Position numbers and translations under genes: made by a program. Shown here one piece after another: positions 1 to 6,156 of a stretch of DNA of 6,535 nucleotides. The notes beneath the pieces are model-generated. The model was not told the DNA's origin. It searched no databases and saw only the letters and a list, made by a program, of their open reading frames with translations. Numbering within the stretch: the first letter of the stretch is position 1; each line of letters begins with the position of its first letter. This DNA is from Bacteroidota bacterium (GTDB lineage: Bacteria; Bacteroidota; Bacteroidia; Bacteroidales; WCHB1-69): positions 1 through 6,535 of the forward strand of contig JAEWUL010000027.1 of NCBI GenBank assembly GCA_023459435.1, in the 5' to 3' direction.

Positions 1-42
<42 letters not shown>

Positions 43-85
43 AAAATCAGATATATTTAATCCTTGGTTATTACTTCTCACTCTT
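43..85. other. Short AT-rich spacer after the transporter gene
   Basis: This non-coding stretch lies between the heptamer array and the transporter stop codon. Its only structure is an imperfect match between 71-82 (TTACTTCTCACT) and the reverse complement of the end of the repeat array (30-42). With one deletion and one mismatch this could fold into a weak hairpin with a loop of about 28 bases. There is no T-tract behind it, so I do not call it a terminator. Confidence 0.5.
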
Positions 86-988
86 CTATAGTCTTTTGGA
101 TCTCATTTGAACAAGGAAAATTCCTGAAATGACTGTGATGATCCCAATCACTTTATTCCAGGTGATGGCTTCATCAAAAAGGAAAAAAGAGATCGATGCA
201 GTGATAACAGGGATCAGGTTTGTAAAGATGTTTGATCTGGCAGTTCCGATGGCTCTAACTCCTTTGATATACAGAATAAAGGCAATGGAAGAGCAAAAAA
301 CGGCCAGTAATATGAGGAAAAGTAAGTTTTTATAATCTCCGAGTGAATCGAATTGAAGTTTCAGTTCAGTTTTCGTATTCATGATGAGGAGAATGGGAAT
401 AAAAGCAGCCAATCCGATAAGGTTTTGCCAGGTTATGACAAGTAAGGAGGAATATTGATGAGGCACTTTTTGCAAGAAATAATTGTATCCAATAGTAGAA
501 AAAACGGCTCCAAAAGCGAGACCAACGCCTAAAAAATTGATTGTAGATCCATAAAATTCGGGGAAAAGCATGATTACAATTCCGAAAACCGACAATACGA
601 CACCGAACATATTTTTTCGGGTCAGGAACTCTTTTAAAAAATAGAATGCAAAGAGCGCCATAAAGAGCGGTATTGTAGCAATAATGACTGAAACGATGGA
701 AGGATCAATCATTTTCAAACTATAGGTTTCAAAAATAAAATAGACGAAAGGTTCAAAGAAAGCGAGGGAGATGAATAGAATAAAATGTTTTTTATGGATA
801 AAAAACTTTCTTTTAAAGAGGATTAGAGTAGTTGTAACAAAGATCAAAGAAGAGATCAACAGCCTTGCAAAAATGATAAAGATGGGATTAAAGTCAATGA
901 GTAAGTGTTTCGTAAGCACAAAAGATGCGCCCCAGAACAACATGGCAAAAAAGAGGGAGATGTAGTGAATATATGTATTGTTTCCCAT
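86..988 (-). CDS. DMT-superfamily transporter, EamA family (10-TM permease)
   Basis: This is a predicted inner-membrane exporter or permease of the drug/metabolite transporter superfamily; the substrate cannot be told from sequence. At 300 residues it has the usual EamA length and is hydrophobic throughout, compatible with ten helices in two repeated halves (about residues 9-142 and 152-296). The first half opens with the typical AMLFWGASFV segment (15-23). The second ends with the family's C-terminal pattern: LIPVITASISF (258-268), FDEAITWNKVIG (271-282) and a final glycine-containing helix. The ATG at 986-988 is chosen because the first helix follows at once; the next Met (16) would cut into it. 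There is no Shine-Dalgarno sequence. A terminator-like palindrome ends just before the start codon, so the gene either has its own unrecognised promoter or relies on read-through from secG. Confidence 0.93.
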   Translation of the reverse strand: MGNNTYIHYISLFFAMLFWGASFVLTKHLLIDFNPIFIIFARLLISSLIFVTTTLILFKRKFFIHKKHFILFISLAFFEPFVYFIFETYSLKMIDPSIVSVIIATIPLFMALFAFYFLKEFLTRKNMFGVVLSVFGIVIMLFPEFYGSTINFLGVGLAFGAVFSTIGYNYFLQKVPHQYSSLLVITWQNLIGLAAFIPILLIMNTKTELKLQFDSLGDYKNLLFLILLAVFCSSIAFILYIKGVRAIGTARSNIFTNLIPVITASISFFLFDEAITWNKVIGIITVISGIFLVQMRSKRL

Positions 989-1035
989 TTTAAAAAAGAA
1001 AAAAAGAGGATTTTTAAAAATCCTCTTTTATAATG
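989..1035 (-). terminator. Rho-independent terminator after secG
   Basis: Positions 1002-1029 form a perfect inverted repeat: AAAAGAGGATTTTT followed directly by its reverse complement, with GAGGA/TCCTC as the stronger core. Read on the minus strand, the hairpin is followed by a T-rich run (seven T, one C, six T, covering 1005 to 992). It lies 23 bp after the secG stop codon, where a terminator for the glyA/sigma-54/lptE/secG direction would be expected. The stem is AT-rich, so efficiency may be partial. On the plus strand only a short T run follows, so bidirectional use is less likely. The T-tract stops three bases before the EamA ATG. Confidence 0.8.
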
Positions 1036-1051
1036 TGATCTAAAAGTGCCA

Positions 1052-1348
1052 TTATTTTACAGGTTCTTCAGTAGTAGAAGTTTGTTCAGTTTGTTCTTGA
1101 ACAGCTGGTCTTGTTTTATTATAATCACTTTTTACTTTAACAGCAACAGTTAAACATAAAAACATAATAAGGCCTGCCATTGTCCAGGTAGCTTTTTCAA
1201 GAAAGTCTGTGGTTTTTCTAACTCCAAGGACTTGATTTTGTCCGGCAAAATTGGAAGCTAATCCACCTCCTTTAGAATTTTGTATTAATACAATAAATGC
1301 CAATAATAAACTTGCAAGGATAATAACAACGATTAGGAAAGTTAACAT
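1052..1348 (-). CDS. secG: Preprotein translocase subunit SecG
   Basis: SecG is the small auxiliary subunit of the SecYEG translocon in the inner membrane and helps drive SecA-dependent protein export. The 98-residue protein has the standard layout. TM helix 1 is at about 2-22, the conserved signature LIQNSKGGGLASNFAG is at 21-36, a cytoplasmic loop runs to about 54, and TM helix 2 is at about 55-72. It ends with a polar Gln/Thr/Glu-rich tail (78-98), common in Bacteroidota SecG. The ATG at 1346-1348 starts directly at TM1 and lies 14 bp after the stop codon of the upstream TPR-like gene, so co-transcription is likely. It is the last gene before the hairpin at 1002-1029. Confidence 0.96.
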   Translation of the reverse strand: MLTFLIVVIILASLLLAFIVLIQNSKGGGLASNFAGQNQVLGVRKTTDFLEKATWTMAGLIMFLCLTVAVKVKSDYNKTRPAVQEQTEQTSTTEEPVK

Positions 1349-1362
1349 AATTTTTTATTTTT

Positions 1363-1998
1363 TTATTGATTTGATTCTTTATTTTTAATCTTTTTAATTT
1401 GGTCTGCAAAGTAACAATTTTTTTCCGGAAAAAGCAAGGCCAATTTTTTAAATATCTTTTCTGCTTTTTGAGTATACCCTTGATCAGCGTATATCATTGC
1501 TAATGTTTCACTTACGAGTTCAAATTCTTCTGGTTTGGTTTCTTTTTCGTAGTTGATATTGGGGTTATGTCGAGAAGGATCAAAGATCATTTTCGGAGGA
1601 TTTACCGTAAATTTGTCAATGAGCATTGATAATTGGTCTTGATTTTCCACATCATGCACAGCGGGTTGATCAGGCAGATTAATGGGTTCGGTAACTTGAT
1701 TATTTTTGGGTTTAAGGTTCGGCTCTATTTGAGGTTTTATCACATTACTTTCTGAATGTAACTGAGGTAAAATCACATTTGAATGTAAGATAAGGGAACG
1801 ATTGGGCATAGAGAGGAGTATCTTCGATTTCATTTTTTCGAATTCTCGATGATCATATTCCTGAAGCAGTTTGAGATAAAAGAGGTTTACCACAGAAGAT
1901 GCGGGAAATCTCATATACAAATCGGACAACTTCTCTCTCATTGCATCCATTTCGTGAGGAAAATCGGGGAAATAGTCTATAAAAACAAGTTGTTTCAT
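1363..1998 (-). CDS. Conserved hypothetical protein with C-terminal TPR-like segment
   Basis: The protein has 211 residues and no signal peptide or membrane helix, so it is probably cytoplasmic. Three parts are visible. An N-terminal helical region (about 1-75) has alternating hydrophobic and charged positions. A linker rich in Pro, Asn and Gln (about 78-120) is probably disordered. The C-terminal block begins LSMLIDKF (123-130) and runs into one tetratricopeptide-like helix pair (about 157-190; key residues ETLAMIYADQGYTQKAEKIF, 164-183), closed by FPEK and YFADQIKKIK. From memory, this C-terminal pattern is characteristic of a Bacteroidota protein encoded between lptE and secG. Its role is unknown; a TPR suggests protein-protein contact. 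It starts 10 bp after the lptE stop codon and ends 14 bp before secG, so it belongs to that transcription unit. Confidence 0.88.
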   Translation of the reverse strand: MKQLVFIDYFPDFPHEMDAMREKLSDLYMRFPASSVVNLFYLKLLQEYDHREFEKMKSKILLSMPNRSLILHSNVILPQLHSESNVIKPQIEPNLKPKNNQVTEPINLPDQPAVHDVENQDQLSMLIDKFTVNPPKMIFDPSRHNPNINYEKETKPEEFELVSETLAMIYADQGYTQKAEKIFKKLALLFPEKNCYFADQIKKIKNKESNQ

Positions 1999-2008
1999 AT
2001 TTTCAGGG

Positions 2009-2554
2009 TTACCAGTTCACGAATGCTTTATTAAAAATCTCTTCCGTTAAAGCTTCGTTTATTGTTGAAACAAGAGTGCTTTCGATAGAAGTAAAGTTTT
2101 GGGTACTCAGATAGTCGGAAAAGCGTGTGAATACTTGTTCAAAATTTTGAGTTTCATCGAATTTATTAACAAATTTTACCCGAACCACAATGGTGAGTCT
2201 ATTCATTGCGGCCACATCATTACCTTGAATGGCAACTGGAGTGATTTGATACGATAAGATCTCACCTGAAAGGCTATAATCTGCATTTTGAGTATTTACA
2301 ACAGAGAGTGGTGTTTGACTTTGCACTCTATCTTTCAGTGCATTGGTAAAACTTTGACTTAGTGAGGGATTCACCAGGGTAGAATTATTAGGAAAAGTTG
2401 CAATGAAGACCGTTTTAGCTCTTGGGTCAACGGTACCTCCGGTTGTAGAGACTGTAAGTTTCATTCCACATGAGAGCAAAGAAAGAGAGGTTACCAAAAG
2501 GAGTAACCGGATTGATAATATCCTGAAAATGATTCTTTTATGATCCAATTTCAT
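2009..2554 (-). CDS. lptE: LPS-assembly lipoprotein LptE
   Basis: LptE is the outer-membrane lipoprotein that plugs and assembles the LptD barrel, delivering LPS to the cell surface. The 181-residue product has a basic N-terminus (to R16), a hydrophobic stretch, and a lipobox LLSC with the lipidated Cys at 29. The mature part carries patterns I recall from Bacteroidota LptE: DPRAKTVFIATFPNNS (43-58), LVNPSLSQSFTNALKDR (60-76), ITPVAIQGNDVAAMNRLTI (104-122), a VRVKFVN strand (124-130) and the C-terminal IFNKAFVNW (173-181). The ATG at 2552-2554 is the only Met start giving a complete signal peptide. It makes the gene overlap the 3' end of the sigma-54 activator gene by 17 bp in a different frame, indicating tight translational linkage. 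No Shine-Dalgarno sequence is present. Confidence 0.92.
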   Translation of the reverse strand: MKLDHKRIIFRILSIRLLLLVTSLSLLSCGMKLTVSTTGGTVDPRAKTVFIATFPNNSTLVNPSLSQSFTNALKDRVQSQTPLSVVNTQNADYSLSGEILSYQITPVAIQGNDVAAMNRLTIVVRVKFVNKFDETQNFEQVFTRFSDYLSTQNFTSIESTLVSTINEALTEEIFNKAFVNW

Positions 2555-3761
2555 ATTCTCTAATTTTTCGGTATAATGTTCTTTCAGAGATTCCCAGTTC
2601 GTCAGCAGCCAGCTTTCTTTTGTTATTGTGTTTCTCCAGGGCTTTTTTAATCAATTCTTTTTCAGCTTCAATAAGAGAAAATTGGTCATCAATCATTTCC
2701 TGTTCGTTACCGTTCAAATCCTCCACTTCTGCATCTTCATCTGGAAATTCGTAATTTTGTGATTTATGGGTAAGTGGAAAATCGGTTATCTCAAGTGGTG
2801 TTCTCAATGATGGTGCTGAGAGTTTCTCCCCTTTCATATCGGTCACAATTTTTTTCAATTCTGCGACTTCTCTTTTGAGATCACCCAGAAACTTGTATAT
2901 AATCTCTCTTTCAAACATTCCGGGTGCAGCTTGTTCCATTTCAGGATGAACCAAGACAGGGAAATGAGACACCTGAGGTGCGACAAGATATTTCTGAAGG
3001 ACAGGTTTCTCAATCAACCTTTTACTTTCAATTATGGAGATTTGTTCCGTAACATTTCTCAACTGACGGATATTTCCGGGCCAATTGTATGTTTTCAGTG
3101 CTTCAACGGCTTCATCTGTAAGCTGTATAGAAGGGACTCTGTATTTTTGAGCAAAATCGGAAGCAAACTTAGTAAACAGCAGGAAGATATCATTTTTACG
3201 ATCTCTTAAAGGGGGAACCTGGATTGGAATTGTATTTAATCTGTAGTACAGATCCTCTCTAAATTTCCCTTTAGCAATCCGATCAACGATATTGATATTG
3301 GTAGCAGCCACCACTCTCACATTGGTTTTTTGGACAATGGAGGATCCCACCTTGAAATACTCTCCATTTTCCAAAACCCTAAGGAGTCTCACTTGTGTAG
3401 CAAGAGGAAGGTCTGCCACTTCATCTAGGAATATAGTTCCACCGTTAGCGACTTCAAAATATCCTTTTCTGGTCTCAGCGGCACCGGTAAAGGAGCCTTT
3501 TTCATGACCAAAAAGCTCAGAATCAATAGTTCCTTCAGGGATTGCTCCACAATTCACGGCAATATACTGACCATGTTTATGGGCACTATTTTCGTGAATA
3601 ATTTTGGGGAAGTTCTCTTTTCCAACACCACTTTCACCTGTAATTAAGACAGACAATTCAGTGGGAGCCACTTGAATTGCAGTATAGATTGCATGATCAA
3701 GCATAGAATCAAATCCTATAATTCCAAATCTTTGTTTAATGGCCTGTACGTTGGAATTCAT
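2538..3761 (-). CDS. Sigma-54-dependent transcriptional activator, AAA+ plus Fis HTH, no sensor domain
   Basis: This is a bacterial enhancer-binding protein that would remodel RpoN (sigma-54) RNA polymerase using ATP. The 407 residues carry the AAA+ domain: Walker A GESGVGKE (42-49), sigma-54 contact loop GSFTGA (89-94, canonically GAFTGA), Walker B GGTIFLDE (107-114), sensor I VVAATN (150-155), likely arginine fingers R168 and R174 in FREDLYYRL, and sensor II WPGNIRQLRN (227-236, where most relatives have E not Q). A long acidic linker (about 262-360) leads to a Fis-type helix-turn-helix (about 364-403; KLAADELGISERTLYRKI at 383-400). Fewer than 40 residues precede the AAA+ core, so there is no receiver, PAS or GAF domain and it is not a standard two-component regulator. 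It lies 47 bp after glyA and overlaps lptE by 17 bp. Its target promoters are unknown. Confidence 0.94.
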   Translation of the reverse strand: MNSNVQAIKQRFGIIGFDSMLDHAIYTAIQVAPTELSVLITGESGVGKENFPKIIHENSAHKHGQYIAVNCGAIPEGTIDSELFGHEKGSFTGAAETRKGYFEVANGGTIFLDEVADLPLATQVRLLRVLENGEYFKVGSSIVQKTNVRVVAATNINIVDRIAKGKFREDLYYRLNTIPIQVPPLRDRKNDIFLLFTKFASDFAQKYRVPSIQLTDEAVEALKTYNWPGNIRQLRNVTEQISIIESKRLIEKPVLQKYLVAPQVSHFPVLVHPEMEQAAPGMFEREIIYKFLGDLKREVAELKKIVTDMKGEKLSAPSLRTPLEITDFPLTHKSQNYEFPDEDAEVEDLNGNEQEMIDDQFSLIEAEKELIKKALEKHNNKRKLAADELGISERTLYRKIREYEIGS

Positions 3762-3808
3762 GTTAAAAAATTATTGATTCAATGATTTGTATGTTAAATG
3801 ATTTAAAA
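3762..3808 (-). other. AT-rich gap between glyA and the sigma-54 activator gene
   Basis: This 47-bp non-coding gap holds two copies of AATGATTT (plus-strand sense) at 3781-3788 and 3797-3804, sixteen bases apart. It also holds a small palindrome, ATTGATTCAAT (3773-3783), which on the minus strand is followed by a short T run. The palindrome is too AT-poor in pairing strength for a convincing terminator. I see no TAnnTTTG box and no sigma-54 -24/-12 motif, so read-through from glyA is the simplest explanation for expression of the downstream block. Confidence 0.4.
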
Positions 3809-5095
3809 CTATTTGCTCCAGGCGTTTAATGGTCTGTGAGACATCAAATCATTCACTTTTTTTGTTACTTGCTCAATAACTTCATTGTTATCAATATTGC
3901 TGATCACTTCATCAATAAGGGCAACGATTGTTTCCATTTCATCTTCTTTAAGACCTCTGGAAGTGATCGCGGGAGTACCGACTCTGATACCTGAAGTTGT
4001 GAAAGGAGTACGGCTATCAAATGGAACCATATTTTTATTGATAGTGATATCGGCTTTTACTAAAGTGTTTTCCACTTGTTTTCCTGTGATATCGGGGAAT
4101 TTGGTACGAAGATCGATCAACATTAAGTGGTTATCAGTACCACCACTTATGATTTTATAACCTCTGGAAACGAAAGCTTTAGCCATTGCATCAGCATTTT
4201 TCTTCACTTGTTTGATATAGTCAAGATATTCATCAGAGAGGGCTTCTCCAAAAGCAACTGCTTTAGCAGCGATTACATGTTCGAGTGGTCCACCTTGTAC
4301 ACCTGGGAATACAGCGCTATCCAGAAGTTGAGACATCATTTTGATTTCCCCTTTTGGAGTAGTTAAACCCCAGGGGTTTGGAAAATCCTTTCCCATTAAG
4401 ATCAAACCGCCACGTGGTCCGCGTAATGTTTTATGAGTTGTTGTCGTAACGATATGACAATAAGGAATAGGGTTATTCAACAAACCTCTGGCGATTAAAC
4501 CGGCAGGGTGAGATATATCTCCCATTAAGATAGCACCAATTTTATCTGCAATCTCTCTCATTCTTTTCCAGTCCCAGTCTCTGGAGTAAGCTGATGCACC
4601 CCCGATAATCAATTTTGGGCGTTCTCTAAGGGCTACTTCTTCCATGATATCATAGTTGATTAAACCGGTAGCTTCTTCCACAGAATAGGCTACTTGTTTG
4701 TAAAGAATTCCGGAAGAGTTCACAGGTGAACCATGAGAAAGGTGCCCACCATGAGAAAGATCCAAACCCATAAAAACATCACCCGGTTTCAAGCAGGTTA
4801 AAAGAACAGCCATATTGGCCTGTGCGCCAGAGTGAGGTTGAACGTTTGCCCATTCTGCACCAAAAAGTTGTTTGGCACGGTCAATAGCGATTTGTTCTGT
4901 TTGGTCAACAATTTGACAACCACCGTAATATCTTTTAGCAGGATAACCTTCGGCATATTTATTGGTCAAAACGGAACCTTGAGCTTCCATTACCTGATCA
5001 GTTACAAAGTTTTCTGATGCAATCAATTCAATACCGTGTGTTTGTCTGTTGCGTTCCTGTTCAATAAGATCAAAAATTTGTGTATCTCTTTTCAT
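3809..5095 (-). CDS. glyA: Serine hydroxymethyltransferase (PLP enzyme)
   Basis: This cytoplasmic enzyme interconverts serine plus tetrahydrofolate with glycine plus 5,10-methylene-tetrahydrofolate, the main source of one-carbon units. At 428 residues it is full length for a bacterial SHMT. Visible hallmarks are [12 protein letters not shown] (20-31), the [16 protein letters not shown] segment (45-60), QPHSGAQAN (86-94), SHGGHLSHG (114-122), the cofactor-contacting DISHPAGL (193-200), the PLP-binding lysine K222 in [14 protein letters not shown] (217-230), and the C-terminal [14 protein letters not shown] (368-381). All key residues are present. The ATG at 5093-5095 gives the family's usual start ([11 protein letters not shown]). 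The only promoter-like box lies four bases upstream of it, implying a very short leader. The gene follows an envelope-protein gene by 39 bp and precedes the sigma-54 activator by 47 bp. Confidence 0.98.
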   Translation of the reverse strand: MKRDTQIFDLIEQERNRQTHGIELIASENFVTDQVMEAQGSVLTNKYAEGYPAKRYYGGCQIVDQTEQIAIDRAKQLFGAEWANVQPHSGAQANMAVLLTCLKPGDVFMGLDLSHGGHLSHGSPVNSSGILYKQVAYSVEEATGLINYDIMEEVALRERPKLIIGGASAYSRDWDWKRMREIADKIGAILMGDISHPAGLIARGLLNNPIPYCHIVTTTTHKTLRGPRGGLILMGKDFPNPWGLTTPKGEIKMMSQLLDSAVFPGVQGGPLEHVIAAKAVAFGEALSDEYLDYIKQVKKNADAMAKAFVSRGYKIISGGTDNHLMLIDLRTKFPDITGKQVENTLVKADITINKNMVPFDSRTPFTTSGIRVGTPAITSRGLKEDEMETIVALIDEVISNIDNNEVIEQVTKKVNDLMSHRPLNAWSK

Positions 5096-5127
5096 AATAC
5101 AAATGTAGGTTTTTAAATATCTATAAA
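5096..5127 (-). promoter_or_regulatory. Candidate Bacteroidota-type promoter for glyA
   Basis: On the minus strand the sequence TACATTTG (5107 to 5100) matches the Bacteroidota -7 consensus TAnnTTTG exactly. A poor -33 partner, TTTA (5127-5124), lies 16 bases upstream, where TTTG would be expected at about 19. Only TATT separates the box from the glyA ATG, so transcription from it would begin at or next to the start codon. The call rests on one box and an AT-rich context and could be chance. Confidence 0.45.
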
Positions 5128-5134
5128 ATTATTA

Positions 5135-5899
5135 TTATTCGTATAAAATCTTCTTTTTGCCGAAGTTATAGGCAATAAAAGCTTCGAGAAAAAGCTTTTT
5201 AGGTTCATTAAAGGCCATTTGTTGAATGGTTGGCAACAATACATCAACGGAGAGGCCCACTTCAAGAGCTCTTATTCGATCTGCATCAGAACTAAAGTCG
5301 AATGACAATCCCATTTTTCCATAAAGCCCTGGTCGAAGGGCAATTTGATGAAATCTTTCATAAAAGGGTGCACCTCCGACAATATTGGAAAGATCATGCA
5401 CATTAGGATTATACTTTTCGATAAGAAAGACAAAATCGTAACCATTAGGAGATAAATAAGCCACTTCCACGAAAGTAGGGATTCCGAATCCAATGGATGC
5501 ACCTATAGTGATAAAATATCCAATTTCCACACCACCCCAATAGGGTTTATGATGGGTAATTCGTTGAAATTCATAACCGGATCTAAGGAAGAAAACATCA
5601 TAAAGTTTTCCGTAACTGAATGATCTTGCACCTTCAAAAGAGAGATTTCTACCCTTTACGGCTTTCTCATGATTGGAGAAATAAAATTCAAAATCCAGGA
5701 GATGTTTGTTTTTGTAAGTAGGTGTCCAGCCAAACTGATACCCGATTCCATAACCGGTTGTATTAAAAAAAATGGTATAATTGGATTGTCTGTCAAATAC
5801 TCTTTCCACTTCTACCTCTCCAACCTCTTGTGAGTGAATGGCAAGGGAGATCAAAGTAAAAAGGAGGAGAAAAAAATCTCTTTTCAATAACAATTTCAT
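5135..5899 (-). CDS. Hypothetical secreted protein, probable outer-membrane beta-barrel
   Basis: I do not recognise a named family. The 254-residue product starts with a clear signal peptide: KLLLKR followed by a hydrophobic run (9-20) and a likely cleavage near residues 22-24 (HSQ). The mature part is rich in aromatic residues and glycine, with many short alternating stretches typical of barrel strands, such as YTIFFNTTGYGIGYQFGW (41-58), HLLDFEFYFS (66-75), YWGGVEIGYFITIGASIGFG (120-139) and LEVGLSVDVLLP (212-223). It ends in LFLEAFIAYNFGKKK (236-250). An outer-membrane barrel is therefore inferred, not shown. The gene begins 24 bp after the stop codon of the small lipoprotein gene and is probably transcribed with it. 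The 39 bp after it holds the candidate glyA promoter. Confidence 0.8.
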   Translation of the reverse strand: MKLLLKRDFFLLLFTLISLAIHSQEVGEVEVERVFDRQSNYTIFFNTTGYGIGYQFGWTPTYKNKHLLDFEFYFSNHEKAVKGRNLSFEGARSFSYGKLYDVFFLRSGYEFQRITHHKPYWGGVEIGYFITIGASIGFGIPTFVEVAYLSPNGYDFVFLIEKYNPNVHDLSNIVGGAPFYERFHQIALRPGLYGKMGLSFDFSSDADRIRALEVGLSVDVLLPTIQQMAFNEPKKLFLEAFIAYNFGKKKILYE

Positions 5900-5923
5900 T
5901 ATGAAAACAATAAATTTCTAATA

Positions 5924-6064
5924 TTAGATTTTTGCGGTTTCAGTTTTTTCCATTTCATAATAAGAATAATGGCCATAAGCTGCACATTTTTGTTGTGTTT
6001 TACAAGAAGATAAAACAACAATTCCAATTAAAATCAGAACGATTACAACAATATTTCTTTTCAT
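5924..6064 (-). CDS. Small lipoprotein, 46 residues
   Basis: This short gene runs from the ATG at 6062-6064 to a TAA at 5924-5926. The product begins MKRNIVVIVLILIGIVVLSS and reaches a lipobox Cys at 21 (VLSSC), so a type II signal peptide is visible. The mature peptide is only 26 residues: KTQQKCAAYGHYSYY (22-36) and a charged tail, with a second Cys at 26. Small lipoproteins with a CxAYG-like motif occur in Bacteroidota from memory, but I know no function. A TAnnTTTG box lies 23 bp upstream of the start, and the predicted barrel gene follows after 24 bp, so the two probably share a transcript. A real gene is supported by the coherent signal peptide, the promoter and the placement in an otherwise empty 160-bp stretch. 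Confidence 0.8.
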   Translation of the reverse strand: MKRNIVVIVLILIGIVVLSSCKTQQKCAAYGHYSYYEMEKTETAKI

Positions 6065-6087
6065 TTTCGTTTATTTATTTAATTTTG

Positions 6088-6095
6088 CAAAGATA
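6088..6095 (-). promoter_or_regulatory. Candidate -7 promoter box for the small lipoprotein gene
   Basis: On the minus strand this reads TATCTTTG, an exact TAnnTTTG match to the Bacteroidota -7 element. It ends 23 bp before the lipoprotein ATG, a natural distance for a short leader. No good TTTG appears at the expected -33 position. It would drive the lipoprotein and the downstream barrel gene. Confidence 0.5.
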
Positions 6096-6125
6096 AACAT
6101 TTTTAAGATTGGTTTTTCTGAAACA

Positions 6126-6156
6126 TTTACATATTATAAAAAGAAATTTAAATTTG
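6126..6156 (+). promoter_or_regulatory. Candidate promoter overlapping the start of the Omp85-like gene
   Basis: On the plus strand TTTA (6126-6129) and TAAATTTG (6149-6156) are separated by exactly 19 bases, close to the Bacteroidota -33/-7 arrangement (TTTG, N19, TAnnTTTG). The last three bases of the -7 box are the TTG taken as the start codon of the plus-strand gene. Both assignments cannot hold as drawn: a transcript begun here would lack that TTG. A weaker alternative -7 box, TAAGATTG (6104-6111, one mismatch), would leave a leader of about 35-40 bases. Confidence 0.3.

Noticed and set aside
129..335. Plus-strand open frame of 68 codons, with similar ones at 771-965, 1849-2034, 2931-3209, 3292-3507, 3885-4160, 4127-4366 and 4832-5017.
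   Set aside because: All are antisense to well-supported genes, lack family-like sequence and have no promoter signals.
1032..1051. TGGCAC on the minus strand (1051-1046), resembling the -24 half of a sigma-54 promoter ahead of the EamA gene.
   Set aside because: The -12 half (TTGC at the proper distance) is missing; the sequence there is GATC. A lone hexamer is expected by chance, and it partly covers the spacer next to the secG stop.
3773..3783. Small palindrome ATTGATTCAAT as a terminator after glyA.
   Set aside because: The stem is five mostly A-T pairs with a one-base centre and the following T run is short; it is too weak to support termination.
4866..4885. TGGCAC on the plus strand, another -24-like hexamer.
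   Set aside because: It lies inside glyA coding sequence on the opposite strand, has no TTGC partner at the right distance, and there is no plus-strand gene after it.
5272..5502. Minus-strand open frame of 76 codons.
   Set aside because: It lies inside the barrel-protein gene in another frame, and the longer frame has a signal peptide and natural composition.
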